From the NCBI GenBank assembly GCA_030248065.1, contig JASAMV010000271.1:1-16879 (forward strand): a DNA stretch of 16,879 nt, read 5' to 3'. This document shows positions 1 to 8,498 of this stretch, piece after piece. Made by a program: the position numbers and the translations under genes. The notes beneath the pieces are model-generated. The model saw only the letters and a list, made by a program, of their open reading frames with translations, was not told the DNA's origin and ran no database searches. This DNA comes from Rhynchonema sp. JSB1_4 (taxonomy: Eukaryota; Nematoda; Chromadorea; Monhysterida; Xyalidae). Positions within the stretch are counted from its first letter, which is position 1. Each line of letters opens with the position of its first letter.

Positions 1-63
1 CTTCACATCAGCAATCTCTGTTTTCAGCTGATCTCGCTCTTCGGTGGTCGTTGTCAGTTGCAA
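1..63 (-). CDS. Coiled-coil exon (partial, runs off the left edge)
   Basis: Read on the minus strand, a pyrimidine-rich tract ending in CTTTCTCAAG gives a good 3' splice site, with the exon starting at base 63. The 21 codons that follow to the window edge contain EERDQLKTEIADVK, a charged helix-forming sequence. Its hydrophobic positions continue the heptad of the preceding exon (138-233) in the same register, which supports joining the two. The exon begins in phase 0, as the previous exon requires. Its sequence partly echoes the upstream exon (LKTEIAD against LKTEISE). The 3' end of the gene lies outside the window. The exon is inferred from splice signals and helix pattern; no transcript is available. 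Confidence 0.55.
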   Translation of the reverse strand, partial: MQLTTTTEERDQLKTEIADVK

Positions 64-137
64 CTTGAGAAAGAAGTGGATTTTTTCCAAATGCGATTCA
101 GCTTGAGTCCAATCACAGCCTATCGTACGTAACGCAC

Positions 138-233
138 ATTCAGCTCAGAAATTTCCGTTTTGAGCTTTTTTCTTTGCACAATCAGTACGGTAAGTTCCTC
201 CTGCAGCTGCCTGATCAGTCGTTCCTTGTCATC
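138..233 (-). CDS. Coiled-coil exon of an Ig/FN3 protein
   Basis: This minus-strand exon follows a consensus acceptor (CTCCTTTTCAG before base 233) and ends at a GTGCG donor at 137-136. It is 96 nt, exactly 32 codons, so it enters and leaves in phase 0. The peptide starts DDKERLIRQLQEEL and ends KLKTEISELN. Leucines at residues 10, 17, 24 and 31 are spaced seven apart, with further hydrophobics at residues 14 and 28, giving a typical coiled coil. It sits 190 bp downstream of the FN3 exon in the same phase. A coiled-coil stretch beside Ig/FN3 modules is known in some invertebrate giant muscle proteins, but the family here is not identified. Confidence 0.6.
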
Positions 234-423
234 CTGAAAAGGAGCATGACGCACAGCAATACCAGGTGTATAATCGACGTTTCAACGAACGGTATGTTCA
301 AGTGTAGTGTATCCTCTGTCAATTACAATTGCATCTGGGTTTACGTTAGTTTCGAAAGGCATGAGTGTGCCCATCAGGTCATCGTCACTGCGGATGCACC
401 AGATGGTCAAATGCCGAAAACAC

Positions 424-815
424 ATGAGTCTGCGTTTCTATGGTATACTCGCGTGAAACATCGCCCACCGCCGATCGTTTAGGTATGAGCTGTTTGCCAG
501 CGCATAGCGGTTCGCTCGTCATTCCGTATTCGTTCACGGCGATCACTCTGAATTCGTATTCCTTGCCCTGCTGCAAGTCACCGAGCCGAACTGCGGTGAT
601 GCTGCTCGGCACATCGACAATTCCCAGCACCGGTCGCCACTCGCGTTCGCGTTTCGAATGGTATTCGCGATGTTCCAATATGTATTTGACGATTTTCGAA
701 CTTTTTTCGACCAGTCGATTCGATGACAATGGTGATCGCCACGAGAGAATGAGTTGATCGATCGACGTATCGATCAACTGCACCTGTAGGGGCGATTGCG
801 GCCGGTCTGGTGGAC
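424..815 (-). CDS. Fibronectin type III domain exon
   Basis: A minus-strand exon of 392 nt coding for one FN3 module. Hallmarks in order are a proline-rich start (PPDRP), LILSW in the B strand, YILEHREY in the C strand, a W in EREWRPV, the LQQGKEYEFRVIAVNEYG block (L..G..Y.FRV.AVN..G) and SEPL at the end. The acceptor is TGTTCCAG with the exon starting at 815; the first two bases complete a Gly codon split after the Ig exon, giving a natural ...LEVIGPPDRP linker. The preferred donor is CAT|GTGTTT at 424/423, which leaves phase 0 to match the next exon; a slightly longer reading to about 386 is open but less compatible. FN3 domains of this kind occur in titin/twitchin-type muscle proteins and in cell-surface receptors. 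Confidence 0.8.
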
Positions 816-1174
816 CTGGAACAGGTTCACGGCGGAGGACTTGCTTTCTTTTCATGAGGCACCGCAGGACATTGACAGTACGATTGCACCAAGATGGACT
901 TGCCACCCGATAAGGAACGAGAGCAGATGTTCTTAGTAATATTAAACGTCACTTGAAGTGCATACCAGTTAGAGAACGCAACAGGGTGAGCCACATACAC
1001 ATTGTAGGCCAGCCACTGTACATACTGTACCAGTAGTATGTCACAACGATGGAACAGCAGTAAATACTGCCCGTTCCATTCTGTCTTCACAGACGGGCGG
1101 GGGGTGCACCAGTACATCTTCAGCTAGACTGCACCACACCATGAATCACCAAGGGTCCCCATTATCCAACTAAC

Positions 1175-1501
1175 CGATCACTTCCAAATCCATTTCGACC
1201 CTGTCATCTCCATGCCTATTCATCGCCGTCAACGCATACCGCCCGCTGTCACGCACCGATTCACAGCGCATCTTGTATCTGATCACATTGTCGCCCTTGT
1301 CAAGTCTGCCGATCACGCGCGCCACGTGACTGTGCGTGTCCGTACAGACTGATGTTTCACATGTCGCACAAGTCGCACCCACGGTAGTCAACTCGAACGT
1401 GACTGCAGGCGCACCATTGTATTCAACGACCATGAATTCAACGATGTCATCGACGTAGGCTTGCTGTTTGGCGGCAGTCAGCAGACGCAGACGGGGCGGG
1501 G
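1175..1501 (-). CDS. Immunoglobulin I-set-like domain exon
   Basis: A minus-strand exon of 327 nt, phase 1 at both ends, which is the usual phase for Ig-domain exons. The acceptor is CGTATTCGCAG before 1501 and the donor is GTTAGT at 1174. The peptide begins APPRLRLL, has NGAPAVTFEL in the B-C region, and carries the diagnostic DSGRYALTAMNRHGDD (DxGxYxLxAxNxxG) near the end, finishing LEVI. The usual core cysteines and tryptophan are replaced (Y-A-L where Y-x-C is typical), as often seen in cytoplasmic muscle-type Ig domains with no disulfide. A cysteine-rich stretch (ATCATCETSVC) in the C-D region is unusual. The next domain downstream is FN3, the alternation typical of titin/twitchin-like proteins. 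The protein cannot be named from this fragment. Confidence 0.72.
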
Positions 1502-1748
1502 CTGCGAATACGAGAATGACCATATATCGACGCAAAGCAAACTTGCAATAACAAATTCTGCTTTGGTCGCATGACTGACTTGTTTTTACGGGCATTATGA
1601 GCTTTAGGTGAAACCAATGTGGAAAACTGGGCTCGGCCGGACGCATCCGCAAATGACACCGGAAAATGACAACGACAACAAGCCACCATGCGCCAAACTG
1701 AATAAAAAACAATCGTCAATTGCGTTAAATTTGTGGGTCCGATCCAAC

Positions 1749-1883
1749 CTCGATGTCTGCCCAGCCAGACAACAATAAATACGGCAATGCCAAATGTCCA
1801 TATAGTGAGCACAACAATAACGATCAAAGCGCTGGATAGTGATGGGCCATCTGGCTCACCAACAACGCACGGCTCGGTGACAA
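1749..1883 (-). CDS. Possible exon with a single transmembrane segment
   Basis: On the minus strand an acceptor (GATTTTCACAG) precedes 1883, and an open frame of 135 nt runs to a possible donor (CGAG|GTTGG) at 1749/1748. It would enter and leave in phase 1, matching the Ig exon, and the split codon would give Ala: ...LGRHR-A-PPRL. The peptide has a polar lead (VTEPCVVGEPDGPSLSS), about 24 strongly hydrophobic residues (from ALIVIVVLTIW to FIVVWLG), then basic RHR, the classic stop-transfer layout. The caution is that T-rich intronic DNA often translates to hydrophobic residues and the donor is only moderate. If real, the Ig, FN3 and coiled-coil modules would lie on the cytoplasmic side. Confidence 0.35.
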
Positions 1884-1921
1884 CTGTGAAAATCGGGGGT
1901 TGAAAACAGTTTTTTTTCTAA

Positions 1922-2150
1922 GGGTGGAATTTTCGAAACGGTGTGTAAAAGGTCAGTTGGGCGTAAAGGTCGGCGTAAAGTTCACTCGAAAGCTCGGTCG
2001 GCGTAGCTCGGTGTAAACATGAAACATTGCTGGTTATTAACGTGGAATGTTTCAAGTTTACACCGAGGTCTATCACACTGAGCTGTCGACCGAGCTTTCC
2101 ACCGACCTTTACACCCAACTGACCTTTACACCGTTTCGAAAATATCACCC
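1922..2150. mobile_element. Foldback MITE, PIF/Harbinger-like by its 3-bp target duplication
   Basis: The two halves are imperfect inverted copies almost to the centre. The left end GGGTGGAATTTTCGAAACGG mirrors the right end, which closes ...CCGTTTCGAAAATATCACCC. The arms span about 1922-2028 and 2049-2150. The element is flanked by TAA at 1919-1921 and 2151-2153. A 3-bp TWA target duplication is characteristic of PIF/Harbinger elements, though a TA duplication plus one chance base cannot be excluded. At 229 bp it has no coding capacity. It lies just upstream of the tentative transmembrane exon. The open frame across it is a by-product of the palindrome. Confidence 0.7.
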
Positions 2151-2153
2151 TAA

Positions 2154-4200
2154 GCCATGGTCAGCCCTTCAAGAGGCCACATCTTATTAAACAGAACTAC
2201 TATGTATACATATGTATGGCTCCAGATGGTTTGGGCAGGCCCAAACTCGAGCTTGGGCCTAAACTGCAGGCCTATAAGCGTGTCATAACTGCAGCCTCAG
2301 GTTACAACCATCGCATTTGGTCACCGTAACTTGAGAACACTTTCGGAACATCATTGGAGTTCTCGACCTGCCAAACAAGCAAGCCAACAAACAACGGGTA
2401 GCTTTAGGCATGTTACGGATCCTAAACCTTTACTTAACGCCGAAGCCTTAAAAGTGCACACGGAGCCTGAGGCAGACCTATTGTGACGATAAATAGAGTC
2501 CGCTTGGCATGACGTTGAGGTTTATGCTGTTCAGGTATATCGAGTGGTCGGTATTCATTACAGACAATATTGGGTCGGATCTACGAAAGCACGCACGTTG
2601 AATATAACACAAGCTGATTTGAATCTTCCTTTCGTCACAATATGTATACGCACGTTCCACAACTTCCCAAATTGTGCAGGTCAGGGGTCGCTTGCAGGGG
2701 GGGGCGGGTCAGGCATTTTCAGGTGTACATACCATCGCATACAAAAGTCACTTCTTTACAATTTTGGTTCCGTTGTGACGAGCTTGACACGCTTGTGACT
2801 TTTGATTTCAATGCCTACATACACTACGAAACATCACGAGACCACATTGCCCGCCAACCCGCAAAAGGTGATGCGGGTTGGCGGTAAATCAGGTCCAGTG
2901 ATGGCCAGGATAGACAGTTGAAGTTCATACCTTGGTGAAGAACTCAGACAAACGAGGCGCATTCCCTGGTACAAAACTTAAACGTAAAAATGGTACCTAA
3001 ACGCTTTCATATGCCAAAAACCCCAGCCCGCAACCCACATGAGCAGCTCACAAGCATTGTGAAACCGGCCTCAGACACATATTCCACTGAAGTTCACATG
3101 TGCATGAGTTGTCACTACAATACCGCAACCAACCTTGCTGTTCAACTTCCGGCCTCGGATCCTGGCCACGTCTGGCCACAATAGTTGCCTCGTCTTCAAT
3201 CACTATCTGTTCTTGATGATCTCTTTGTCTGTTCGCTTCTGGCCCACATGCCAACACAAGTAGCAATCTACATGTCAGCGGAACAAGCAGTGGTCGAAGA
3301 ATCATTGCTTTTATCACTCAGGGTGCGTCTGATGTTTCATGAGACCTCAGAAAATATAAACAGAGTACAGTACTAGTACAGTTGGCCCAGCATGCAGTAC
3401 CGCGGTTGCACCCGAATATCAAGTGAGCAGCAATGCAAGGCAAGACCAAAAACTATACGACCAATGCGAAGTTCATTATTACGATTCTAAATGGCGCAGC
3501 ATGCATAATAATGGTACAGCTACATATGTAGGGGGCTACACGGATTTTGGAGTCTCATATTGTTACCACTGGTAACCCGCGACGGGCAAGTACTGTATGT
3601 TATTGAATCCAGCTTTTGTACTGGAATATTTCCGCGGTTCAGTGGCTGTTTGGGACATCCTTGTTCGTGAGTGGAAAAACGGATTTGAGCGCATATTGTG
3701 TTTGAGTGATCCGTTTTAGCTTTACAAAGTATCCGGCATAAAATGTGCAGCACATGACTTTTTGGTGGCAAACACCTTTAAAGGGTCAGCACGGATCAAA
3801 AGAGACCAAATGCATACAGCATGTTCTAGATATAATAAGCATTCTTCATAACGAAAAAAGTCCACATTCCACACGACACCAGTGGCAGAAAAACATTCTG
3901 CATGAGAACAAAAGAAATCGGTGCCAAAATAAGAAAGTAGTAGGTGCAAAAATAAGCTTTTCGTTCAGCATTTGAGTCGTTTCCGGTGCGCTCAAAGTCT
4001 CGTTATCACACACTTTTCCAATTCGTCAGGCTGTTTCGCGTGTTTGCACATTTTCTGATTGTCTTTTCGCAGAAACGCATGTCGAACCAACACCGTTTTG
4101 GCGTACGGAAAATGCTTGAAACACAAGGTGTTCTAGGTAAAATGTTTGAAACAAAAAAACGCGAATGTTTCACTCTTTTCCGAATTAGTCCTCCTACGCC
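2154..4200. other. Region without a recognisable gene
   Basis: About 2 kb of mixed-composition sequence. The open frames are short (under about 90 codons), overlap on both strands, and show no domain or motif I recognise. Minor structures include a G-rich run near 2698-2706, the perfect hairpin at 2851-2884, and short inverted pairs around 2750-2805 (AAAAGTCAC with GTGACTTTT). The last 200 bp (about 4010-4200) have weak resemblance to the array unit (GAAACGCATG, CGTTTTGGCG, GCTTGAAAC) and may be an old decayed copy. Confidence 0.6.
2851..2884. repeat. Perfect 13-bp hairpin
   Basis: CCGCCAACCCGCA at 2851-2863 is exactly complementary to TGCGGGTTGGCGG at 2872-2884, with an 8-base loop. The GC-rich stem would be very stable as RNA. 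There is no flanking T-run and no gene nearby. It could be the core of a small palindromic repeat; its function is unknown. Confidence 0.7.
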
Positions 4201-4381
4201 CTGACGGAAATAAATTTCGGAACATAATATCAGCATAGTCTAATTGTTTGATCGTTAACATAAATAATCGTTATCTATTGGTGCCAACTAAAACAGCCTG
4301 AATGTGCGAGAAGAAATACATAGGTATTATACATGGCATTGGAACTGATTGACTAGGTGCGTTGACTACATGAACATAAGT
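4201..4381. repeat. Array-edge segment, copy 1
   Basis: This 181-bp stretch recurs at 5068-5252 with small indels and substitutions. Its outer part (about 4201-4307, from CTGACGGAAATAAATTT through TTGTTTGATCGTTAACATAA) is not part of the standard unit and appears only twice in the window. Its inner part (4308-4381, TACATGGCATTGGAACTGA) is the minus-oriented unit tail. With the minus unit it brackets, it forms an approximately 870-bp super-unit at the left edge of the array. Confidence 0.8.
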
Positions 4382-5071
4382 CTCAAAGTTTGTCAAAAAA
4401 CGCAGCTGAACTTAAGAAAATAGGATTCTGAGAACGAATGAGAATAAGCCTGCGCAAAATCAGGAAAATTGCCAAAATAAAAAACGCACTCGCTGGGGAA
4501 TTGAACTTGAAGCGATCGGGCCAGACTCTGAAGTGCTTACCCCTGGACCACAAGCGCAGATGTAAGTCAACAGCGCAAACGACTTCGTAATCCCAGCGGA
4601 ACGATTGTGCATGTGTGTTTGTATTCCAGCGCCTTCTTTGGCCATTATGTTCAAGATCAGCACACGCACACAGATACACACACACGCATAGGACTGCGCC
4701 GTCTTGCGTTGCAAAAAGCACTTTCCACTGAAAAAATTGTTTCATTCAAATCAGAGCACAAACAGACCAGAAACGGTTTAGGCTTCCTGCCACGACTTTG
4801 TAAACGAAACGCTGCCGATTTCTTTAGCGTTTTCACCGAAAACGCACGCTTTACATTTTTCGGAACAATGTGCGTGTTTGTGGCATTTGTCGTGCGTTTC
4901 AGCCAGAAACGAATTGTTTCCGAGTTGTGCTTCCCGCCCTGCGTTACAAAGCACTTTGTAATTTTGTGCGCGAGAAATACAGGTGTTGTACATGGCATTG
5001 GGGCTGAGTTGACTAGGTGCGTTGACTACATGAACATAAGCCTTCAACGTTTGTCAAAAAGAGACAGCTGA
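4308..5071 (-). repeat. Array block 1, minus orientation (one full unit plus a partial tail)
   Basis: The roughly 660-bp unit is present in reverse orientation, with its tRNA-like head at 4485-4557 (minus strand) and its body extending right to ACAGCTGA near 5071, where it switches to the array-edge segment. The tail sequence at about 4370-4440 has private variants (CTTAAG, GCTGCGTTTTTT and ACTTTGAGAC on the minus strand) shared with the plus unit at 5831-6502. The region just outside its head (GCGCTGTTGACTTACATC, minus strand) instead matches the plus unit at 9209-9872. The copy is therefore a mosaic. Confidence 0.85.
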
Positions 5072-5252
5072 CAGAAATAAATTTCGGTACATGAATAATC
5101 AGCATGGTCAAATTGTTTGATCGTTAACATAAATCGTTATCTATTGGTGTCAAACTAAAACAGCCCTGAATGTGCGAGAATTGAAATACATAGGTATTAT
5201 ACATGGCATTGGAACTGAATTGACTAGGTGCGTTGACTACATGGACATAAGT
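5068..5252. repeat. Array-edge segment, copy 2
   Basis: Second copy of 4201-4381, including ACAGAAATAAATTTCGG and TTGTTTGATCGTTAACATAA. It ends in the unit-tail sequence TTGACTAGGTGCGTTGACTA and GACATAAGT before the inversion junction. It differs from copy 1 by several 1-4-base indels. Confidence 0.8.
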
Positions 5253-5330
5253 AGCACAAACGACTTTGTCAACCCAGAAACGCATGTTGTTTGAACTTGA
5301 CAAAAAGAGGATTCATTGAGAAGCACGCTG
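5253..5330. other. Inversion junction filler
   Basis: A scrambled 78-bp stretch between minus-oriented block 1 and plus-oriented block 2. It holds fragments of the minus unit: AGCACAAACGACTTTGTCAA resembles the sequence next to the head, and TTGAACTTGACAAAAAGAGG resembles the unit tail. These pieces are out of order, which suggests a complex rearrangement rather than a clean inversion. Confidence 0.6.
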
Positions 5331-5830
5331 GAACTCAGCCCCAAAACACAACACTACAAAGTGCTTTGTAACGCAGGGCGGGAAGCACAACTCGGAAACA
5401 ATTCGTTTCTGGCTGAAACGCACGACAAATGCCACAAACACGCACATTGTTCCGAAAAATGTAAAGCGTGCGTTTTCGGTGAAAACGCTAAAGAAATCGG
5501 CAGCGTTTCGTTTACAAAGTCGTGGCAGGAAGCCTAAACCGTTTCTGGTCTGTTTGTGCTCTGATTTGAATGAAACAATTTTTTCAGTGGAAAGTGCTTT
5601 TTGCAACGCAAGACGGCGCAGTCCTATGCGTGTGTGTGTATCTGTGTGCGTGTGCTGATCTTGAACATAATGGCCAAAGAAGGCGCTGGAATACAAACAC
5701 ACATGCACAATCCTTCCGCTGGGTTTACGAAGTCGTTTGTGCTGTTGACTGACATCTGCGCTTGTGGTCCAGGGGTAAGCACTTCAGAGTCTGGCCCGAT
5801 CGCTTCAAGTTCAATTCCGCAGCGAGTACG
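5331..5830 (+). repeat. Unit P1 (5'-truncated)
   Basis: It starts within AACTCAGCCCC after the inversion junction and lacks about 30 bp that other units have between AACTCAGCCCCAA and the ACAAAG palindrome. The head is at 5758-5830 with a T8 run. The head matches P3 (TTCCGCAGCGAG) rather than its neighbour P2. Confidence 0.85.
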
Positions 5831-6502
5831 TTTTTTTTATTTTGACAATTTTCCTGATTTTGCACAGGCTTGTTCTCATTCGATCTCAGAATCCTATTTT
5901 CTTAAGTTCAGCTGCGTTTTTTGACAAACTTTGAGACTTACGTTCATGTAGTCAACGCACCTAGTCAACTCAGCCCCAATGCCATGTACAACACCTGTAT
6001 TTCTCGCGCACAAAATTACAAAGTGCTTTGTAACGCAGGGCGGGAAGCACAACTCGGAAACAATTCGTTTCTGGCTGAAACGCACGACAAATGCCACAAA
6101 CACGCACATTGTTCCGAAAAATGTAAAGCGTGCGTTTTCGGTGAAAACGCTAAAGAAATCGGCAGCGTTTCGTTTACAAAGTCGTGGCAGGAAGCCTAAA
6201 CCGTTTCTGGTCTGTTTGTGCTCTGATTTGAATGAAACAATTTTTTCAGTGGAAAGTGCTTTTTGCAACGCAAGACGGCGCAGTCCTATGCGTGTGTGTG
6301 TATCTGTGTGCGTGTGCTGATCTTGCGAATAACGCACACATATGGCCAAAGAAGGCGCTGGAATACAAACACACATGCACAATCGTTCCGCTGGGTTTAC
6401 GAAGTCGTTTGTGCTGTTGACTCACATCTGCGCTTGTGGGCCAGAGGTAAGCACTTCAGAGCCTGGCCCGATCGCTTCAAGTTCAATCCCGCAGCGAGTA
6501 CG
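5831..6502 (+). repeat. Unit P2, 672 bp
   Basis: Its beginning carries TTTTCTTAAGTTCAGCTGCG and ACTTTGAGACTTACG, the reverse-complement match of the minus unit at 4370-4440. It has a 9-bp longer allele (GCGAATAACGCACACATATG near 6325-6344) found otherwise only in the far-right unit at 15425-15444. The head at 6430-6502 is a divergent subtype (box A TGGGCCAGAGG, GCCTGGCCC, ending AGTACG) shared with P6. Confidence 0.85.
6132..6150. repeat. Unit-internal 8-bp hairpin (representative)
   Basis: GCGTTTTC and GAAAACGC form a perfect 8-bp stem around a GGT loop. The same 19 nt recur in every full plus unit of block 2 and in reverse orientation in the minus units. The unit at about 15237-15255 has one stem change (GAAAAGGC), and the decayed unit near 14610 has lost it. 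Confidence 0.7.
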
Positions 6503-7163
6503 TTTTTTTATTTTGGCAATTTTCCTGATTTTGCACAGGCTTGTTCTCATTCGATCTCAGAATCCCATTTTCTCAAGTTCAGCTTCGTTTTTTGACAAAC
6601 TTTGAGACTTACGTTCATGTAGTCAACGCACCTAGTCAACTCAGCCCCAATGCCATGTACAACACCTGTATTTCTCGCGCACAAAATTACAAAGTGCTTT
6701 GTAACGCAGGGCGGGAAGCACAACTCGGAAACAATTCGTTTCTGGCTGAAACGCACGACAAATGCCACAAACACGCACATTGTTCCGAAAAATGTAAAGC
6801 GTGCGTTTTCGGTGAAAACGCTAAAGAAATCGGCAGCGTTTCGTTTACAAAGTCGTGGCAGGAAGCCTAAACCGTTTCTGGTCTGTTTGTGCTCTGATTT
6901 GAATGAAACAATTTTTTCAGTGGAAAGTGCTTTTTGCAACGCAAGACGGCGCAGTCCTATGCGCGTGTGTGTATCTGTGTGCGTGTGCTGATCTTGAACA
7001 TAATGGCCAAAGAAGGCGCTGGAATACAAACACACATGCACAATCCTTCCGCTGGGTTTACGAAGTCGTTTGTGCTGTTGACTGACATCTGCGCTTGTGG
7101 TCCAGGGGTAAGCACTTCAGAGTCTGGCCCGATCGCTTCAAGTTCAATTCCGCAGCGAGTGCG
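6503..7163 (+). repeat. Unit P3, 661 bp
   Basis: It keeps ACTTTGAGACTTACG at its start like P2, but has GCTTCGTTTTTT where P2 has GCTGCG. The GT-rich stretch has GCGCGTGTG in place of GCGTGTGTG. The head at 7091-7163 is followed by T8 and by TTTTGACAATTTTCC, as in P1. Confidence 0.85.
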
Positions 7164-7825
7164 TTTTTTTTATTTTGACAATTTTCCTGATTTTGCACAG
7201 GCTTGTTCTCATTCGATCTCAGAATCCCATTTTCTCAAGTTCAGCTGTCTTTTTTGACAAACGTTAAGGCTTATATTCATGTAGTCAACGCACCTAGTCA
7301 ACTCAGCCCCAATGCCATGTACAACACCTGTATTTCTCGCGCACAAAATTACAAAGTGCTTTGTAACGCAGGGCGGGAAGCACAACTCGGAAACAATTCG
7401 TTTCTGGCTGAAACGCACGACAAATGCCACAAACACGCACATTGTTCCGAAAAATGTAAAGCGTGCGTTTTCGGTGAAAACGCTAAAGAAATCGGCAGCG
7501 TTTCGTTTACAAAGTCGTGGCAGGAAGCCTAAACCGTTTCTGGTCTGTTTGTGCTCTGATTTGAATGAAACAATTTTTTCAGTGGAAAGTGCTTTTTGCA
7601 ACGCAAGACGGCGCAGTCCTATGCGTGTGTGTGTATCTGTGTGCGTGTGCTGATCTTGAACATAATGGCCAAAGAAGGCGCTGGAATACAAACACACATG
7701 CACAATCCTTCCGCTGGGTTTACGAAGTCGTTTGTGCTGTTGACTGACATCTGCGCTTGTGGTCCAGGGGTAAGCACTTCAGAGTCTGGCCCGATCGCTT
7801 CAAGTTCAATTCCCCAGCGAGTGCG
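7164..7825 (+). repeat. Unit P4, 662 bp
   Basis: This is the closest to a consensus unit: GCTGTCTTTTTTGACAAACG then TTAAGGCTTATATTC, the standard body, and a head at 7753-7825 followed by T6. Its body appears identical to that of P5. Confidence 0.85.
7753..7825 (+). promoter_or_regulatory. tRNA-like head with pol III box A and box B (representative copy)
   Basis: A 73-nt segment, normal tRNA length. The 5' GCGCTTG pairs with 3' CGAGTGC as a 7-bp acceptor-like stem (two G-U pairs). TGGTCCAGGGG at nt 8-18 fits the box A consensus TRGYNNARNGG, and AGTTCAATTCC near nt 51-61 fits box B (GGTTCRANTCC). The T-arm stem and anticodon arm do not pair well, so this looks like a decayed tRNA or SINE head, not a working tRNA. 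The other 73-nt copies on plus are 5758-5830, 6430-6502, 7091-7163, 9136-9208, 9800-9872, 10461-10533, 11125-11197, 11792-11864, 12435-12507, 14860-14932 and 15530-15602. Those on minus are 4485-4557, 13552-13624 and 14215-14287. A truncated copy is at 13099-13125 and a rearranged one at 8416-8498. Confidence 0.7.
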
Positions 7826-7831
7826 TTTTTT
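7826..7831 (+). terminator. T-run after the tRNA-like head (representative)
   Basis: Six T residues follow the head immediately, the position and form of a pol III terminator. Counts at other copies are T8 at 5831, T7 at 6503, T8 at 7164, T8 at 9209, T7 at 9873, T8 at 10534, T7 at 11198, T7 at 11865 and T8 at 12508. The run is interrupted after the heads at 8416-8498 and, on the minus strand, 13552-13624 (TTTCTTTT). The same T-rich tract could instead serve as a polypyrimidine tract. Confidence 0.55.
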
Positions 7832-8498
7832 ATTTTGGCAATTTTCCTGATTTTGCACAGGCTTGTTCTCATTCGATCTCAGAATCCCATTTTCTCAAGT
7901 TCAGCTGTCTTTTTTGACAAACGTTAAGGCTTATATTCATGTAGTCAACGCACCTAGTCAACTCAGCCCCAATGCCATGTACAACACCTGTATTTCTCGC
8001 GCACAAAATTACAAAGTGCTTTGTAACGCAGGGCGGGAAGCACAACTCGGAAACAATTCGTTTCTGGCTGAAACGCACGACAAATGCCACAAACACGCAC
8101 ATTGTTCCGAAAAATGTAAAGCGTGCGTTTTCGGTGAAAACGCTAAAGAAATCGGCAGCGTTTCGTTTACAAAGTCGTGGCAGGAAGCCTAAACCGTTTC
8201 TGGTCTGTTTGTGCTCTGATTTGAATGAAACAATTTTTTCAGTGGAAAGTGCTTTTTGCAACGCAAGACGGCGCAGTCCTATGCGTGTGTGTGTATCTGT
8301 GTGCGTGTGCTGATCTTGAACATAATGGCCAAAGAAGGCGCTGGAATACAAACACACATGCACAATCCCCGCGTTCACTGGGTTTACGAAGTCGTTTGTG
8401 CTGTTGACTACATCTGCGCTTGTGGTCCAGAGGGATTCAGAGCTACGCTTCAAGACTCCCCCTCCCATCGCTTCAAGTTCAATTCCCCAGCGAGTGCG
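7826..8498 (+). repeat. Unit P5, with rearranged head
   Basis: The body matches P4, but the end is altered. CCCGCGTTCACTGGG replaces the usual TTCCGCTGGG, and the head (8416-8498) is 83 nt instead of 73 because the stretch after box A is replaced by ATTCAGAGCTACGCTTCAAG and a C-rich run. The T-run after the head is broken (TTTATTTG). Confidence 0.8.

Noticed and set aside
1604..1827. Separate small membrane protein gene
   Set aside because: The open frame has no ATG at the relevant point (it would start at TTG) and continues past a plausible splice donor; it is better treated as a tentative exon.
3048..3317. Minus-strand open frame of 89 codons as a gene
   Set aside because: No recognisable domain, overlapping frames on the other strand, and no splice or promoter support.
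5625..5655. GT microsatellite in each unit
   Set aside because: Short interrupted GCGTGTGTGTGTATCTGTG is part of the unit and does not vary in length as a microsatellite would.
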